Below are positions 24,220 to 31,533 of a DNA stretch of 64,000 nucleotides, in pieces. A program made the translations under genes and the position numbers. The first letter of the stretch is position 1, and the number at the start of each line of letters is the position of its first letter. The DNA is from DAOUMF01 sp034408935. Lineage in GTDB: Bacteria; Chloroflexota; Dehalococcoidia; SM23-28-2; RBG-16-64-32. The notes under the pieces are model-generated. The model had not been told where the DNA came from. It made no database searches and saw nothing but the letters and a program-made list of their open reading frames with translations. The stretch spans positions 1 to 64,000 of the forward strand of contig DAOUMV010000025.1 of the NCBI GenBank assembly GCA_034408935.1, given 5' to 3'.

Positions 24220-24798
24220 CTAGCCGCACTTCTCCTGGAGCAGATCGCGCAGCTCCCGCACCGTCTCCTGACGCCAGGAGGCCCACACCGGCCCCTGCTG
24301 GAACTCGTTGTACCGGCTCAGTGCCTCGTCCCCTTGCTTGCCCTCGAACAGTGCCCTCACCTGCCCCATCTCCTCATCGGCCTTGGCGGGCCGCTCGATC
24401 CAGTGGCCTAAGTAGCGGTGGTCCCCGGTGTAGAACACGAAGGTAGGGATCGACCGGTGCTCCCCTCCCTTCAGGAATTCCTCCATGATGTCCAGGTTCT
24501 GGTCGCGGGGGAAGATGCGCAGCTCCAGCCCCGCAGCCTCGGCGATGCGGACCATCACCGGTAGGCCACGGAACACGTCCGGGCACCAGTCCTCGGCCAG
24601 CGCCAGCACCTTCGCCGGGCCGTTCGCCTTGGCCGCCAGCGAGCGGAACGCCTCCATGTCCCCATCGCTGAGGACGGTCTCCTCGTAGTTGTACGCGAAC
24701 TTCTCGCCGTTGCGCTTGATGTGCGCCAGGTACTGCTGCCAGGTCATCCCCCTGGCGAACCGCTCCGGCGTGACGACGCTGTCCCGCTGCTGGGTCAT
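24220..24798 (-). CDS. Thioredoxin-family protein with single active-site Cys
   Basis: The protein has 192 residues. The N-terminal 50 residues are helical (RGMTWQQYLAHIKRNGEKF). A thioredoxin fold then has VLALAEDWCPDVFRGLPVM, in which the usual CxxC is reduced to one Cys, and RSIPTFVFYTGDHRYLGHWIERP with the cis-Pro. This fits the bacterial thioredoxin-like group that keeps WCxDV. It may work as a thiol reductase or bacillithiol/CoA-related protein with a monothiol mechanism. The frame starts with an ATG at 24798, with a GGAGG-type site in the preceding AGGAGGAGGCCC. Confidence 0.85.
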   Translation of the reverse strand: MTQQRDSVVTPERFARGMTWQQYLAHIKRNGEKFAYNYEETVLSDGDMEAFRSLAAKANGPAKVLALAEDWCPDVFRGLPVMVRIAEAAGLELRIFPRDQNLDIMEEFLKGGEHRSIPTFVFYTGDHRYLGHWIERPAKADEEMGQVRALFEGKQGDEALSRYNEFQQGPVWASWRQETVRELRDLLQEKCG

Positions 24799-24896
24799 CG
24801 TGGGCCTCCTCCTAGGGCGGTGGGCGGCCTCAGCTTATCACGCGTCCCCGGCTAGGCAAACCACGGGTCGTCTGCCTGGGGCGCAGCCAAGCCGCC

Positions 24897-25682
24897 TCAT
24901 TCCGGGTCGGGCGTCTCCTTGGCCCTCTGCCACAGGGCGAGCTTCTCCGCCGTGCTCATATCGGCCAGGTCACGGCCCTGCTCCCGGAGGGTGGCTTCCA
25001 GGCGCTCGAAGACCCGTTGGAAGCCGTGGCAGTTGGAGCGCAACGCCTCCTCGGCGTCCACCTTCAGCCACCCCGCCAGCCCGGCCAGCGCGAACAGCGC
25101 GTCCCCTACCTCCTCTCCACGCCTCTGCGGTGTGTCGGCTTGCCGTAGCTCGCCCAGCTCCTCCTCCAGCGCTTCCCAGGCCTGCTCTTCCCTCTCCCAG
25201 GCGAAGCCGGCGCCGGAGGCCCGACGCTGGATTGCCTGGGCACGCGCCAGGGCGGGGAGCGTCCTCGGTATCCCCGCCAGGGCCGACTGCCCGCCCCGCT
25301 CCTCGCGTTTCAGCTCCTCCCACTGTTCCACCACCGCCTCCGGCGTCTCCGCTGTGGCCTCGCCGAAGACGTGCGGGTGTCGCCGCACTAGCTTCTCGCT
25401 GATGCTCTGAACTACGTCTTCCAGTCCAAACTCGCCCTCATCCTCGGCGATCTGGACATGCAGCAGCACCTCGAGTAGCAAATCGCCCAGTTCCTCACAC
25501 AGGCGCGATGTGTCACCCTCGTCCAGCGCCTCCAGCGTCTCGCTCGCCTCCTCTAGCAGGAACGGCCGCAGCGACTCGTGGGTCTGGACGCGGTCCCAGG
25601 GACACCCGTCCGGTCCCCGCAGCGTTGCGATCACCTTGCGCAGGCCGTTGAACGTGCGCATCTCTCGCTTGGTCACTCTCAT
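24897..25682 (-). CDS. mazG: Nucleoside triphosphate pyrophosphohydrolase MazG
   Basis: The protein has 261 residues. The first MazG domain has TLRGPDGCPWDRVQTHESLRPFLLEEASETLEALDEGD and CEELGDLLLEVLLHVQIAEDEGEF, which give the four metal-binding acidic residues in EExxE and ExxD. A second, more degenerate domain lies near residues 160-240 (LEEELGEL...EEVGDALFALAGLAGWLKVDAEEALR). It hydrolyses NTPs, including damaged ones, to NMP and PPi. Divergent from the TIGR01906-type gene. Confidence 0.94.
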   Translation of the reverse strand: MRVTKREMRTFNGLRKVIATLRGPDGCPWDRVQTHESLRPFLLEEASETLEALDEGDTSRLCEELGDLLLEVLLHVQIAEDEGEFGLEDVVQSISEKLVRRHPHVFGEATAETPEAVVEQWEELKREERGGQSALAGIPRTLPALARAQAIQRRASGAGFAWEREEQAWEALEEELGELRQADTPQRRGEEVGDALFALAGLAGWLKVDAEEALRSNCHGFQRVFERLEATLREQGRDLADMSTAEKLALWQRAKETPDPE

Positions 25683-25736
25683 CTCAGCGCCCCTTACAAA
25701 AACTCGTCAAAGTATGATAACCCGTCGGCCAACGCG

Positions 25737-25766
25737 TTGACAAACGGATTTGCCCGTACCTACGAT
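25737..25766 (+). promoter_or_regulatory. Strong promoter, leaderless
   Basis: Consensus TTGACA (25737-25742), an 18-base spacer and TACGAT (25761-25766) are followed by the GTG at 25773, which is where transcription is expected to begin. Confidence 0.75.
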
Positions 25767-25772
25767 AGAACT

Positions 25773-26588
25773 GTGGTTCGGTCGGCAGGCAATAGAAGGG
25801 ACACCCCGCTGGGCCTCTTTCGCTCCATAGCCTTTGCCTTGCTGGTATTGGCCATACCGGTCACCCTGTTGGCGACCAACATCCGCTTCGCCGCCTCCGA
25901 GGTCCGCGTCTACGACTACTCGGTGCGCGAGTACGATGCCGCTGCGGCCGCCCGTATCCCAGAAAGCGAGCTTATCCGCGCCAACCGTGAGCTCGTGTCC
26001 TACTTCACGGCCGATGACCCGGGGCCCCTGCATATCGTTGTCACCAACACGAACGGCAACGAAGAGGCGCTGTTCAGCGCCCGCGAGACTGTTCACCTGG
26101 CCGACGTCCGCGATCTGTTTCAGCGGGTGTTCACCGTCCAAGTGCTGGCATTGGCGCTTGCTCTGAGCCTGGCGGTGGCCCTGTTGGTTACATCGCCCCT
26201 GCGGTTGCTGGCTCGGGCGCTCCTCTACGGCTCCCTCCTGACGGTGGCCCTGGTGGGTGTCGGTGCAGCCCTCGCCTACCTGGGCTTCGACTCCGTCTGG
26301 CGGCAGTTCCACTTCCTCGCTTTCACCAATGACCTCTGGCAGCTGGACCCCGCCCGCGATCACCTAATCCAGATGTTCCCGCGGGACTTCTGGTTTGACA
26401 TGACACTTCTCGTCGGTGCCTTCACTCTTCTGGAGGCGCTCCTTATCGGCGGTGCTACTGGGGCTTACCTATTCTTCGCGCGGCCCGGCGAGGAAGAGGA
26501 GGAGCGCCGGTTCGTCGTGCGGGAGCGGCCTCCCCTGGAACCCCGTCCCCGTATCCCCCCGCCGCGGCCCCGTCACGTTACCCGCTAG
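25773..26588 (+). CDS. TIGR01906-family integral membrane protein
   Basis: The protein has 271 residues from the GTG at 25773, six bases after the -10 box. There are four membrane segments: near residue 15-33 (SIAFALLVLAIPVTLLATN), 125-145 (VLALALALSLAVALLVTSP), 152-172 (LYGSLLTVALVGVGAALAYLG) and 212-235. Between the first two is an extracellular part with the family motifs TADDPGPLHIVVTN and FSARETVHLADVRDLF. The cytoplasmic tail is Pro/Arg-rich. The family (DUF1461) is best known from low-GC Gram-positives and Chloroflexi, and some members are linked to lipid or lipoprotein processing. The role here is unknown. Confidence 0.85.
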   Translation: MVRSAGNRRDTPLGLFRSIAFALLVLAIPVTLLATNIRFAASEVRVYDYSVREYDAAAAARIPESELIRANRELVSYFTADDPGPLHIVVTNTNGNEEALFSARETVHLADVRDLFQRVFTVQVLALALALSLAVALLVTSPLRLLARALLYGSLLTVALVGVGAALAYLGFDSVWRQFHFLAFTNDLWQLDPARDHLIQMFPRDFWFDMTLLVGAFTLLEALLIGGATGAYLFFARPGEEEEERRFVVRERPPLEPRPRIPPPRPRHVTR

Positions 26589-26633
26589 CAGTTGTCTCGA
26601 GAACACTGCGCAGGCGAGACCTCGTAGCTGCAG

Positions 26634-26675
26634 ACCCTGCCTAACGGCAGGCAGGGTTCAGGTGTGCCGCACACC
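26634..26675. repeat. Hairpin cluster after TIGR01906 gene
   Basis: The perfect stems ACCCTGCC/GGCAGGGT (26634-26657) and GGTGTG/CACACC (26661-26675) lie between convergent genes and probably act as a terminator. Confidence 0.6.
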
Positions 26676-26708
26676 ATGGGCTGAAGCCCTCGAGCGATGG
26701 CGAAATCG

Positions 26709-26945
26709 TCAGCCGATGTTGCAGGTGGAGCAGGTGTCGGCGGCGCAGCCGGCGCACGGGTTGCCCCCGCCGATCGCCTCGTTGGCGCCGCTATCCCCCT
26801 GACTGAACGCCGCGAACGTGGACAGCACTCGGTCCGCCCCCTCGTGGCCCTCGGGGCACGTCGCCGGATCGTCCATGCGACTCACCGGCCGCAGCAATTC
26901 GAACCGTTGGTTACAGCTCTTGCAGTAGTATTCGTACAGTGGCAT
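26709..26945 (-). CDS. FmdB-family zinc-ribbon protein
   Basis: The protein has 78 residues: MPLYEYYCKSCNQRFELLRPVSRMDDPATCPEGHEGADRVLS is the classical FmdB/CxxC regulatory-protein N-terminus with a zinc-binding CxxC and a second C...H pair. The Gly/Cys-rich tail (NPCAGCAADTCSTCNIG) resembles that of many family members. The function is unproven; it was named after a putative regulator of formamidase. Confidence 0.9.
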   Translation of the reverse strand: MPLYEYYCKSCNQRFELLRPVSRMDDPATCPEGHEGADRVLSTFAAFSQGDSGANEAIGGGNPCAGCAADTCSTCNIG

Positions 26946-27026
26946 CTCTATCTACGATGCTAACGTAGGCGCCGCGGGACGTCAATCGCCGCTTCCCAGG
27001 GGGATGGACATAAGCGTCGCGCCTGC

Positions 27027-27032
27027 TACAAT
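27027..27032 (+). promoter_or_regulatory. -10 box of GNAT/DinB unit
   Basis: TACAAT with an upstream TGC (extended -10) lies 48 bases before the GTG at 27080. An AAGGAG lies between, so this transcript is leadered. Confidence 0.45.
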
Positions 27033-27079
27033 CGTATCTCCTGACTCACCCGCTGCAACCAAGGAGAAAACCTGCCCAA

Positions 27080-27511
27080 GTGCCCGATTTTACCATTCGC
27101 GAAGCCCGCCCCGAGGACTTCGGCACCATCATTGGTCTGTGGGAGTCCATCGACCGTCACACCGCCCTCCCTGACCGGCGCGAGTACCTGGAGACGTTCC
27201 ACGCCTTCTCCCCTGATCTGCTCTTGGTGGCGGAGGTGGAGGGACGGATCGTGGGGACAGTCATCGGAGGCTGGGATCGGTGGCGCGCCAACATAGCCCG
27301 CCTGGCCACCCTTCCGCAGACTCGCCGCAAGGGGATCGCCATCGCCCTCGTGCGGGAGATCGAGCGGCGCCTTCTCGCCAAGGGCGCCCGCCGCGTCTAC
27401 GCCCTCGTCGACAAGCGCAGCGCGCCCGCCATCCCCTTCTGGGAGGCCGCCGGCTACGCCTACAACGACAACATCCTCCAGTACTCCCGCAACTTCGAAG
27501 AGGCGCAGTGA
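27080..27511 (+). CDS. GNAT family N-acetyltransferase
   Basis: The protein has 143 residues from the GTG at 27080. FTIREARPEDFGTIIGLWESI is the first beta-alpha unit. LLLVAEVEGRIVGTVIGGWDRWRANIARLATLPQTRRKGIAIALVREIERRL carries the acetyl-CoA motif (RRKGIA). ALVDKRSAPAIPFWEAAGYAYND is the usual C-terminal pattern. The substrate is unknown. The DinB-like gene follows after 3 bases, so they are translationally close. Confidence 0.9.
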   Translation: MPDFTIREARPEDFGTIIGLWESIDRHTALPDRREYLETFHAFSPDLLLVAEVEGRIVGTVIGGWDRWRANIARLATLPQTRRKGIAIALVREIERRLLAKGARRVYALVDKRSAPAIPFWEAAGYAYNDNILQYSRNFEEAQ

Positions 27512-27514
27512 GAT

Positions 27515-27949
27515 ATGGATGCTGAAGCAGTGGAAGCTATGCTGCGCCAGGATCGAGATGAGTGGGGGGCGCTCGTCGCCGTGCTTGAAGCACACCCGGA
27601 AGGGAACCTCCACAGCCCAGGCTCTCCGTCGTGGTCGAGTCGCGATGTCTACGCTCACCTCGCTCGCTGGATAGAGCACTCCACCGCTGCTCTGGAGGCG
27701 CGGCTCGCTGGCTGCACGCTCCCCCCGCTCGAGGGGACCGACGATGAGATCAACTCTCGTTGGCAGCGAGAAGACAGTCGGCTCAGCCTCGACGAGGCGC
27801 GGGAGCGTGCCGAGGCCGCGTTCGAGCGACGGCTGCGGGTGATTGAGGCGGTCCCATCTGATCGCTGGGATCAGGCGCTGGAAGCGATCGCGCATGCTGA
27901 CGGGGCCGAGCACTACAGGGGACATCGGAGCTACGTAGTCGCGGCGTAG
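27515..27949 (+). CDS. DinB-like four-helix-bundle protein
   Basis: The protein has 144 residues. The pattern AEAVEAMLRQDRDEWGALVAVLEAHPEGNL, then SWSSRDVYAHLARWIEHSTAALEARLAG and later RVIEAVPSDRWDQALE...HYRGHRSYV, fits the DinB/maleylpyruvate-isomerase-like superfamily. The first metal His (VYAHLARW) and a C-terminal HYRGH are present. Members are metal-dependent thiol transferases or of unknown function. It is co-directional with the GNAT gene, 3 bases apart. Confidence 0.75.
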   Translation: MDAEAVEAMLRQDRDEWGALVAVLEAHPEGNLHSPGSPSWSSRDVYAHLARWIEHSTAALEARLAGCTLPPLEGTDDEINSRWQREDSRLSLDEARERAEAAFERRLRVIEAVPSDRWDQALEAIAHADGAEHYRGHRSYVVAA

Positions 27950-28030
27950 GCACGCCTCCGCTCACCCACTGCCATCAGGTCGATTGACGATGCCAGCCCT
28001 TGGGTGCTGTCCGATTTGCGACGGCCGATA

Positions 28031-28039
28031 TGCTATATT
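28031..28039 (+). promoter_or_regulatory. Extended -10 promoter upstream of the TIR-Roco gene
   Basis: TGCTATATT is an extended -10 box. The expected start near 28045 coincides with the first codon of a 20-codon frame. Confidence 0.55.
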
Positions 28040-28044
28040 GTGTC

Positions 28045-28107
28045 GTGGTGACTGGCGCGGTGGGCGGAACGTCATCCGAAACGACATACGACTCTGACGA
28101 CCAGTAG
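28045..28107 (+). CDS. Possible leaderless leader peptide before the TIR-Roco gene
   Basis: GTG at 28045 opens a 20-residue frame (VVTGAVGGTSSETTYDSDDQ). It ends in TAG directly abutting the ATG of the large gene, in the same frame. The GTG is at the predicted transcription start, so it could be translated leaderlessly and pass ribosomes on to the next ATG. It may equally be untranslated leader. Confidence 0.35.
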   Translation: MVTGAVGGTSSETTYDSDDQ

Positions 28108-31100
28108 ATGGGTGGATTGGGGGCCAAACAGATGAGTCAAGTCTTCACGCACGACGTCTTTCTCAGCCATAGCTCGAAGGACAAGCCGGCCGTGCGAGAA
28201 CTGGCCGAGCGGCTAAAGCGCGATGGGCTACGCGTATGGCTTGATGAATGGGAGATCGAGCCCGGCGAGTCGATCCCCCCCAAGATCGAACAGGGGCTGG
28301 AAACCTCACGGACATTGGTCCTGGTCATGTCCCGCAACGCTTTCGCCTCCGACTGGGTGACGCTGGAACGCCACACTGCGCTGTTCCGCGATCCTACAAA
28401 CGAACAGCGGCGCTTCATCCCCCTCTGCCTCGACGACGCACCCATCAACGACGCACTCCGCCAATTTGCCTACGTGGACTGGCGCAAAAAGGCCGCTGAC
28501 GAGTATGCGAAACTACTGGCGGCCTGCCGCCCCCCTGGGGCTCCCGACAGGCCGTTGCGCGACAAGCCGGGCAGCCTTTATCTCTCGAGGGTGCTCAAGG
28601 GACACGGCGATCAAGTCTGGGGGATAGCACCGATGCCGGATGGCCGGCGCGCGGTTTCCGGTTCCTCGGACGGAACCATGCGCGTCTGGGATCTGGACAC
28701 TGGGAAGTGTCTCGCCACGGCCGACCGCCTCGCCACGGCCGGACAACACGAAGGGGTGCTCTTCGATGTGGCGGTCACCCCGGATGGTAAGCGCGCGGTG
28801 GTCGCCTGTGAGAAGCACGGCCCCGAAGTGTGGGATCTAAGCTCTGGGGCGCGCATCGCCACACTCCGGGGACATCGCGGCTGGGTCCAGGCGCTGGCAC
28901 TATCGGCCGACGGAAGGCGGATCGCGTCGGGCGGTCGGGACAAAACCGTCCGGCTGTGGGATCTGGATTCTGGTAGTTGCATTCTCACATTGCGGGGCCA
29001 CACCAGCCCGGTGCGGTCATTGGCGTTCGCAGCAGGAGGACGGCGGCTCGTCTCAGCGGCAACCGACCATACCGCCAGGGTGTGGGATACAGATTCGGGG
29101 AAGTGCCTAGTCACCTTCAGGGGACATACGAGCGGGGTGAATGCGGTGTCGGTAACGTCCGATGACCGTTGGGTCGTCTCAGGTTCGGATGATGACACTG
29201 TGCAGGTGTGGGAACTGGATTCCGGGAAGGCTGTCGCCAGGCTCGAGGGGCATACCGGGTATGGCGTGCACGGCGTTGCGGTAACGCGGGACGGAGGTAG
29301 AGCGGTCTCAGCCGCATGGGATTCTACAGTACGAGTCTGGGACCTGATCTCGGGGAAATGCGTCGCGATTGCCAGGATACCGGCCGAATATGTGCATAGT
29401 GTGGCGATCACACCAGATAGTCGGCGTATCGTGTCCAGCTCCGACGACTCCACCGTGCGCGTGTGGGATATGCCGCCGGTTGCCGCGGTACGCGCTGTGG
29501 AGCCGTCCGCGACTGCGCGATACACGAACGCAAAGGTACTGCTAGTCGGGGACAGCGGGGTGGGAAAATCTGGGCTGGCGATTCGCCTCATCGAAGACCG
29601 CTTCGAGCCCACAATCTCCACTGATGCCGTGTGGGCCACGCAGATGAGTATGCCTCACGCCGCGGCGGAAGGTGGCGTTGACCGCGAAATCTGGCTCTGG
29701 GATTTCGCCGGCCAGGCCGACTACCGGCTGATCCACCAACTCTTTATGGATGAGACGGCGTTGGCCCTGCTCGTCTTCAATCCGCAAAGCGAGAATCCGT
29801 TCGAGGGCCTTGGCCAGTGGGACCGCGATCTGGCTCGGGCTGCCCGTCGGGACTACCGGAAGCTGCTCGTCGCCGGGCGCTGTGACCGCGGTGGCCTGAC
29901 GGTCAGCCGAAGCAGCATCGAAGAATTCGGCCGCGAGCGTGGCTTCGAGGGCTACCTGGAAACCAGCGCCCAATCGGGGGACGGGTGCAAGGAGTTGCGC
30001 GACGCGATTCCTCGGTACATTGATTGGAAGTCGATCCCGTGGACCGCGTCGCCGCGGATATTCAAGCTCCTCAAGGACGAGATCATCAAGCTGCGCGATG
30101 AGGGGCGAGTGCTGCTACGGATGGCTGAGCTCAAACAACAGCTTGAAATGCGCTTGCCCGATGAGACCTTCACTATTGAGGAGTTGCGGGCCGTCGTGCG
30201 CTTGCTGGTTGGGCCGGGAGTCGTTTGGAACCTGGAGTTCGGCGGGTTTGTATTGCTGCGGCCGGAGCTGATCAACGCCTACGCAGCCGCGGTGATACGC
30301 AGCGTGCGGGCCCACAAGGACGAGATCGGCTGTATTCTCGAAGAAGATGTCCTTGCCGGCCGACTGAATTACGAAGACATGGAGCGCCTGCCACGTGAAG
30401 AGGAGGAGATCGTCCTGCGGGCCATGCACCAGACGTTTGTGGACCACGGTCTGTGCCTGCGAGAGCAGACGGAGGCCGGGACGCAGCTTGTGTTTCCTTC
30501 TTACTACCGCCGTGAACGTCCGGAGCTCGAAGGGCACCCTGCCGTGTTCGTCACCTACCAGTTTAGCGGTCAGCTCCACGAGATATACGCGACGCTTATC
30601 GTGCGTCTGCACAACACAACCGCATTCGAAAAAGACCAGCTCTGGCGGTTCGCCGCCGACTTCAAGACCCCGTCCGGCAAGCGTCTCGGGCTCAAGATGG
30701 CCAGAAGGGCCGAGGGGGCGGGAGAGATCAGCGTATACCTGGGCCCCGCTATTCCGGACGATGCTAAGGTGACGTTCATCAAGTATGTGCATGAGCATAT
30801 CTTGGGGAAGGATCCGGAGGTCGCGCGCATCCGGCATTACATCTGTCCAAATGACGAATGTGGTGAGCCTGTCGAAAGCGTCCGCGCCATCAAGAGGGCT
30901 CTGGAACGAGGACAGCAGCAACTCCCTTGCCAGTTCTGCAACGGATCCATACCCTTGTGGGACCTGATCGAGGAGAAGTTTGCCTCTGATGAGGCGCTGC
31001 AACGCGTTCGCGAAATGGAGGAGCAGTCTCGCGCCAGCATCGACAACGAGAGCCGTGAACTAATCCTCGTGGGCCACGCGTTCGCCATCGCAGGCGAGGC

Positions 31101-31500
31101 CGGACAGATCTTCCGGCCCGTGCCCAATAGTGACTGGGGCATCGACGGCGAGATCGAGTTCAAGGACTACGACGGCAAGGCCAGCGGCCGACGGGTCTAC
31201 CTACAGCTCAAGTCAGGCGATTCCTACCTGTACAAACGACGCCACGATGGGGTAGAGGTGTTCACGATCAGGAATCCTCGCCACGCTGAATATTGGCAGC
31301 AGCAGGCCTACCCTGTGATGCTCGTCATCCGCACCTCGGACGGTGAAATCCGCTGGATGGATGTGAGTGCCTATCTGAAAGAGAAGACGAAAGGCCGGAA
31401 GCGGCCCGTGAAGCGAATCGTCTTCGAGGGCGAGGAGTTTAGCGCGCTAAGTCTTAGGCGTCTGCGCGACAGGGTAATTCCGTATCGGGAAGCTGCGTGA
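28108..31500 (+). CDS. TIR-WD40-Roc-COR-DUF4365 multidomain protein (candidate immune sensor/effector)
   Basis: The protein has 1130 residues (ATG 28108; ATG 28132 is an alternative). Domains in order: TIR, about 10-150 (HDVFLSHSSKDKPAVRELAE, RVWLDEWEIEPGESI, WVTLE giving the WxxxE motif at W83-E87); seven WD40 repeats, about 155-460, each ending VWD/LWD; a Roc-type Ras-like GTPase, about 475-640 (P-loop GDSGVGKS at 481-488, DFAGQ at 532, GRCDRGG for base recognition); a COR-like domain, about 645-900 (FVTYQFSGQLHEIYATLIVRLH); a zinc ribbon (CPNDEC then CQFC, about 912-950); and a C-terminal DUF4365 domain (GIDGEIEF near 1011, VYLQLKS near 1031), a PD-(D/E)XK-like nuclease fold. TIR domains can cleave NAD+. 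A nuclease-like end plus a GTPase switch and propeller sensor suggests abortive-infection defence (inference). It is a single gene with lower GC than its neighbours. Confidence 0.85.
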   Translation: MGGLGAKQMSQVFTHDVFLSHSSKDKPAVRELAERLKRDGLRVWLDEWEIEPGESIPPKIEQGLETSRTLVLVMSRNAFASDWVTLERHTALFRDPTNEQRRFIPLCLDDAPINDALRQFAYVDWRKKAADEYAKLLAACRPPGAPDRPLRDKPGSLYLSRVLKGHGDQVWGIAPMPDGRRAVSGSSDGTMRVWDLDTGKCLATADRLATAGQHEGVLFDVAVTPDGKRAVVACEKHGPEVWDLSSGARIATLRGHRGWVQALALSADGRRIASGGRDKTVRLWDLDSGSCILTLRGHTSPVRSLAFAAGGRRLVSAATDHTARVWDTDSGKCLVTFRGHTSGVNAVSVTSDDRWVVSGSDDDTVQVWELDSGKAVARLEGHTGYGVHGVAVTRDGGRAVSAAWDSTVRVWDLISGKCVAIARIPAEYVHSVAITPDSRRIVSSSDDSTVRVWDMPPVAAVRAVEPSATARYTNAKVLLVGDSGVGKSGLAIRLIEDRFEPTISTDAVWATQMSMPHAAAEGGVDREIWLWDFAGQADYRLIHQLFMDETALALLVFNPQSENPFEGLGQWDRDLARAARRDYRKLLVAGRCDRGGLTVSRSSIEEFGRERGFEGYLETSAQSGDGCKELRDAIPRYIDWKSIPWTASPRIFKLLKDEIIKLRDEGRVLLRMAELKQQLEMRLPDETFTIEELRAVVRLLVGPGVVWNLEFGGFVLLRPELINAYAAAVIRSVRAHKDEIGCILEEDVLAGRLNYEDMERLPREEEEIVLRAMHQTFVDHGLCLREQTEAGTQLVFPSYYRRERPELEGHPAVFVTYQFSGQLHEIYATLIVRLHNTTAFEKDQLWRFAADFKTPSGKRLGLKMARRAEGAGEISVYLGPAIPDDAKVTFIKYVHEHILGKDPEVARIRHYICPNDECGEPVESVRAIKRALERGQQQLPCQFCNGSIPLWDLIEEKFASDEALQRVREMEEQSRASIDNESRELILVGHAFAIAGEAGQIFRPVPNSDWGIDGEIEFKDYDGKASGRRVYLQLKSGDSYLYKRRHDGVEVFTIRNPRHAEYWQQQAYPVMLVIRTSDGEIRWMDVSAYLKEKTKGRKRPVKRIVFEGEEFSALSLRRLRDRVIPYREAA

Positions 31501-31533
31501 GACGGCTGGCCGCTCGCAGGCCTTGGCCCGCGT

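Noticed and set aside
30864..30876. TGAGCCTGTCGAA, resembling the dispersed repeat found in the helicase gene
   Set aside because: It is only 13 bases without the flanking arms and falls in the zinc ribbon of the TIR-Roco protein, where the encoded CGEPVES is plausible native sequence.
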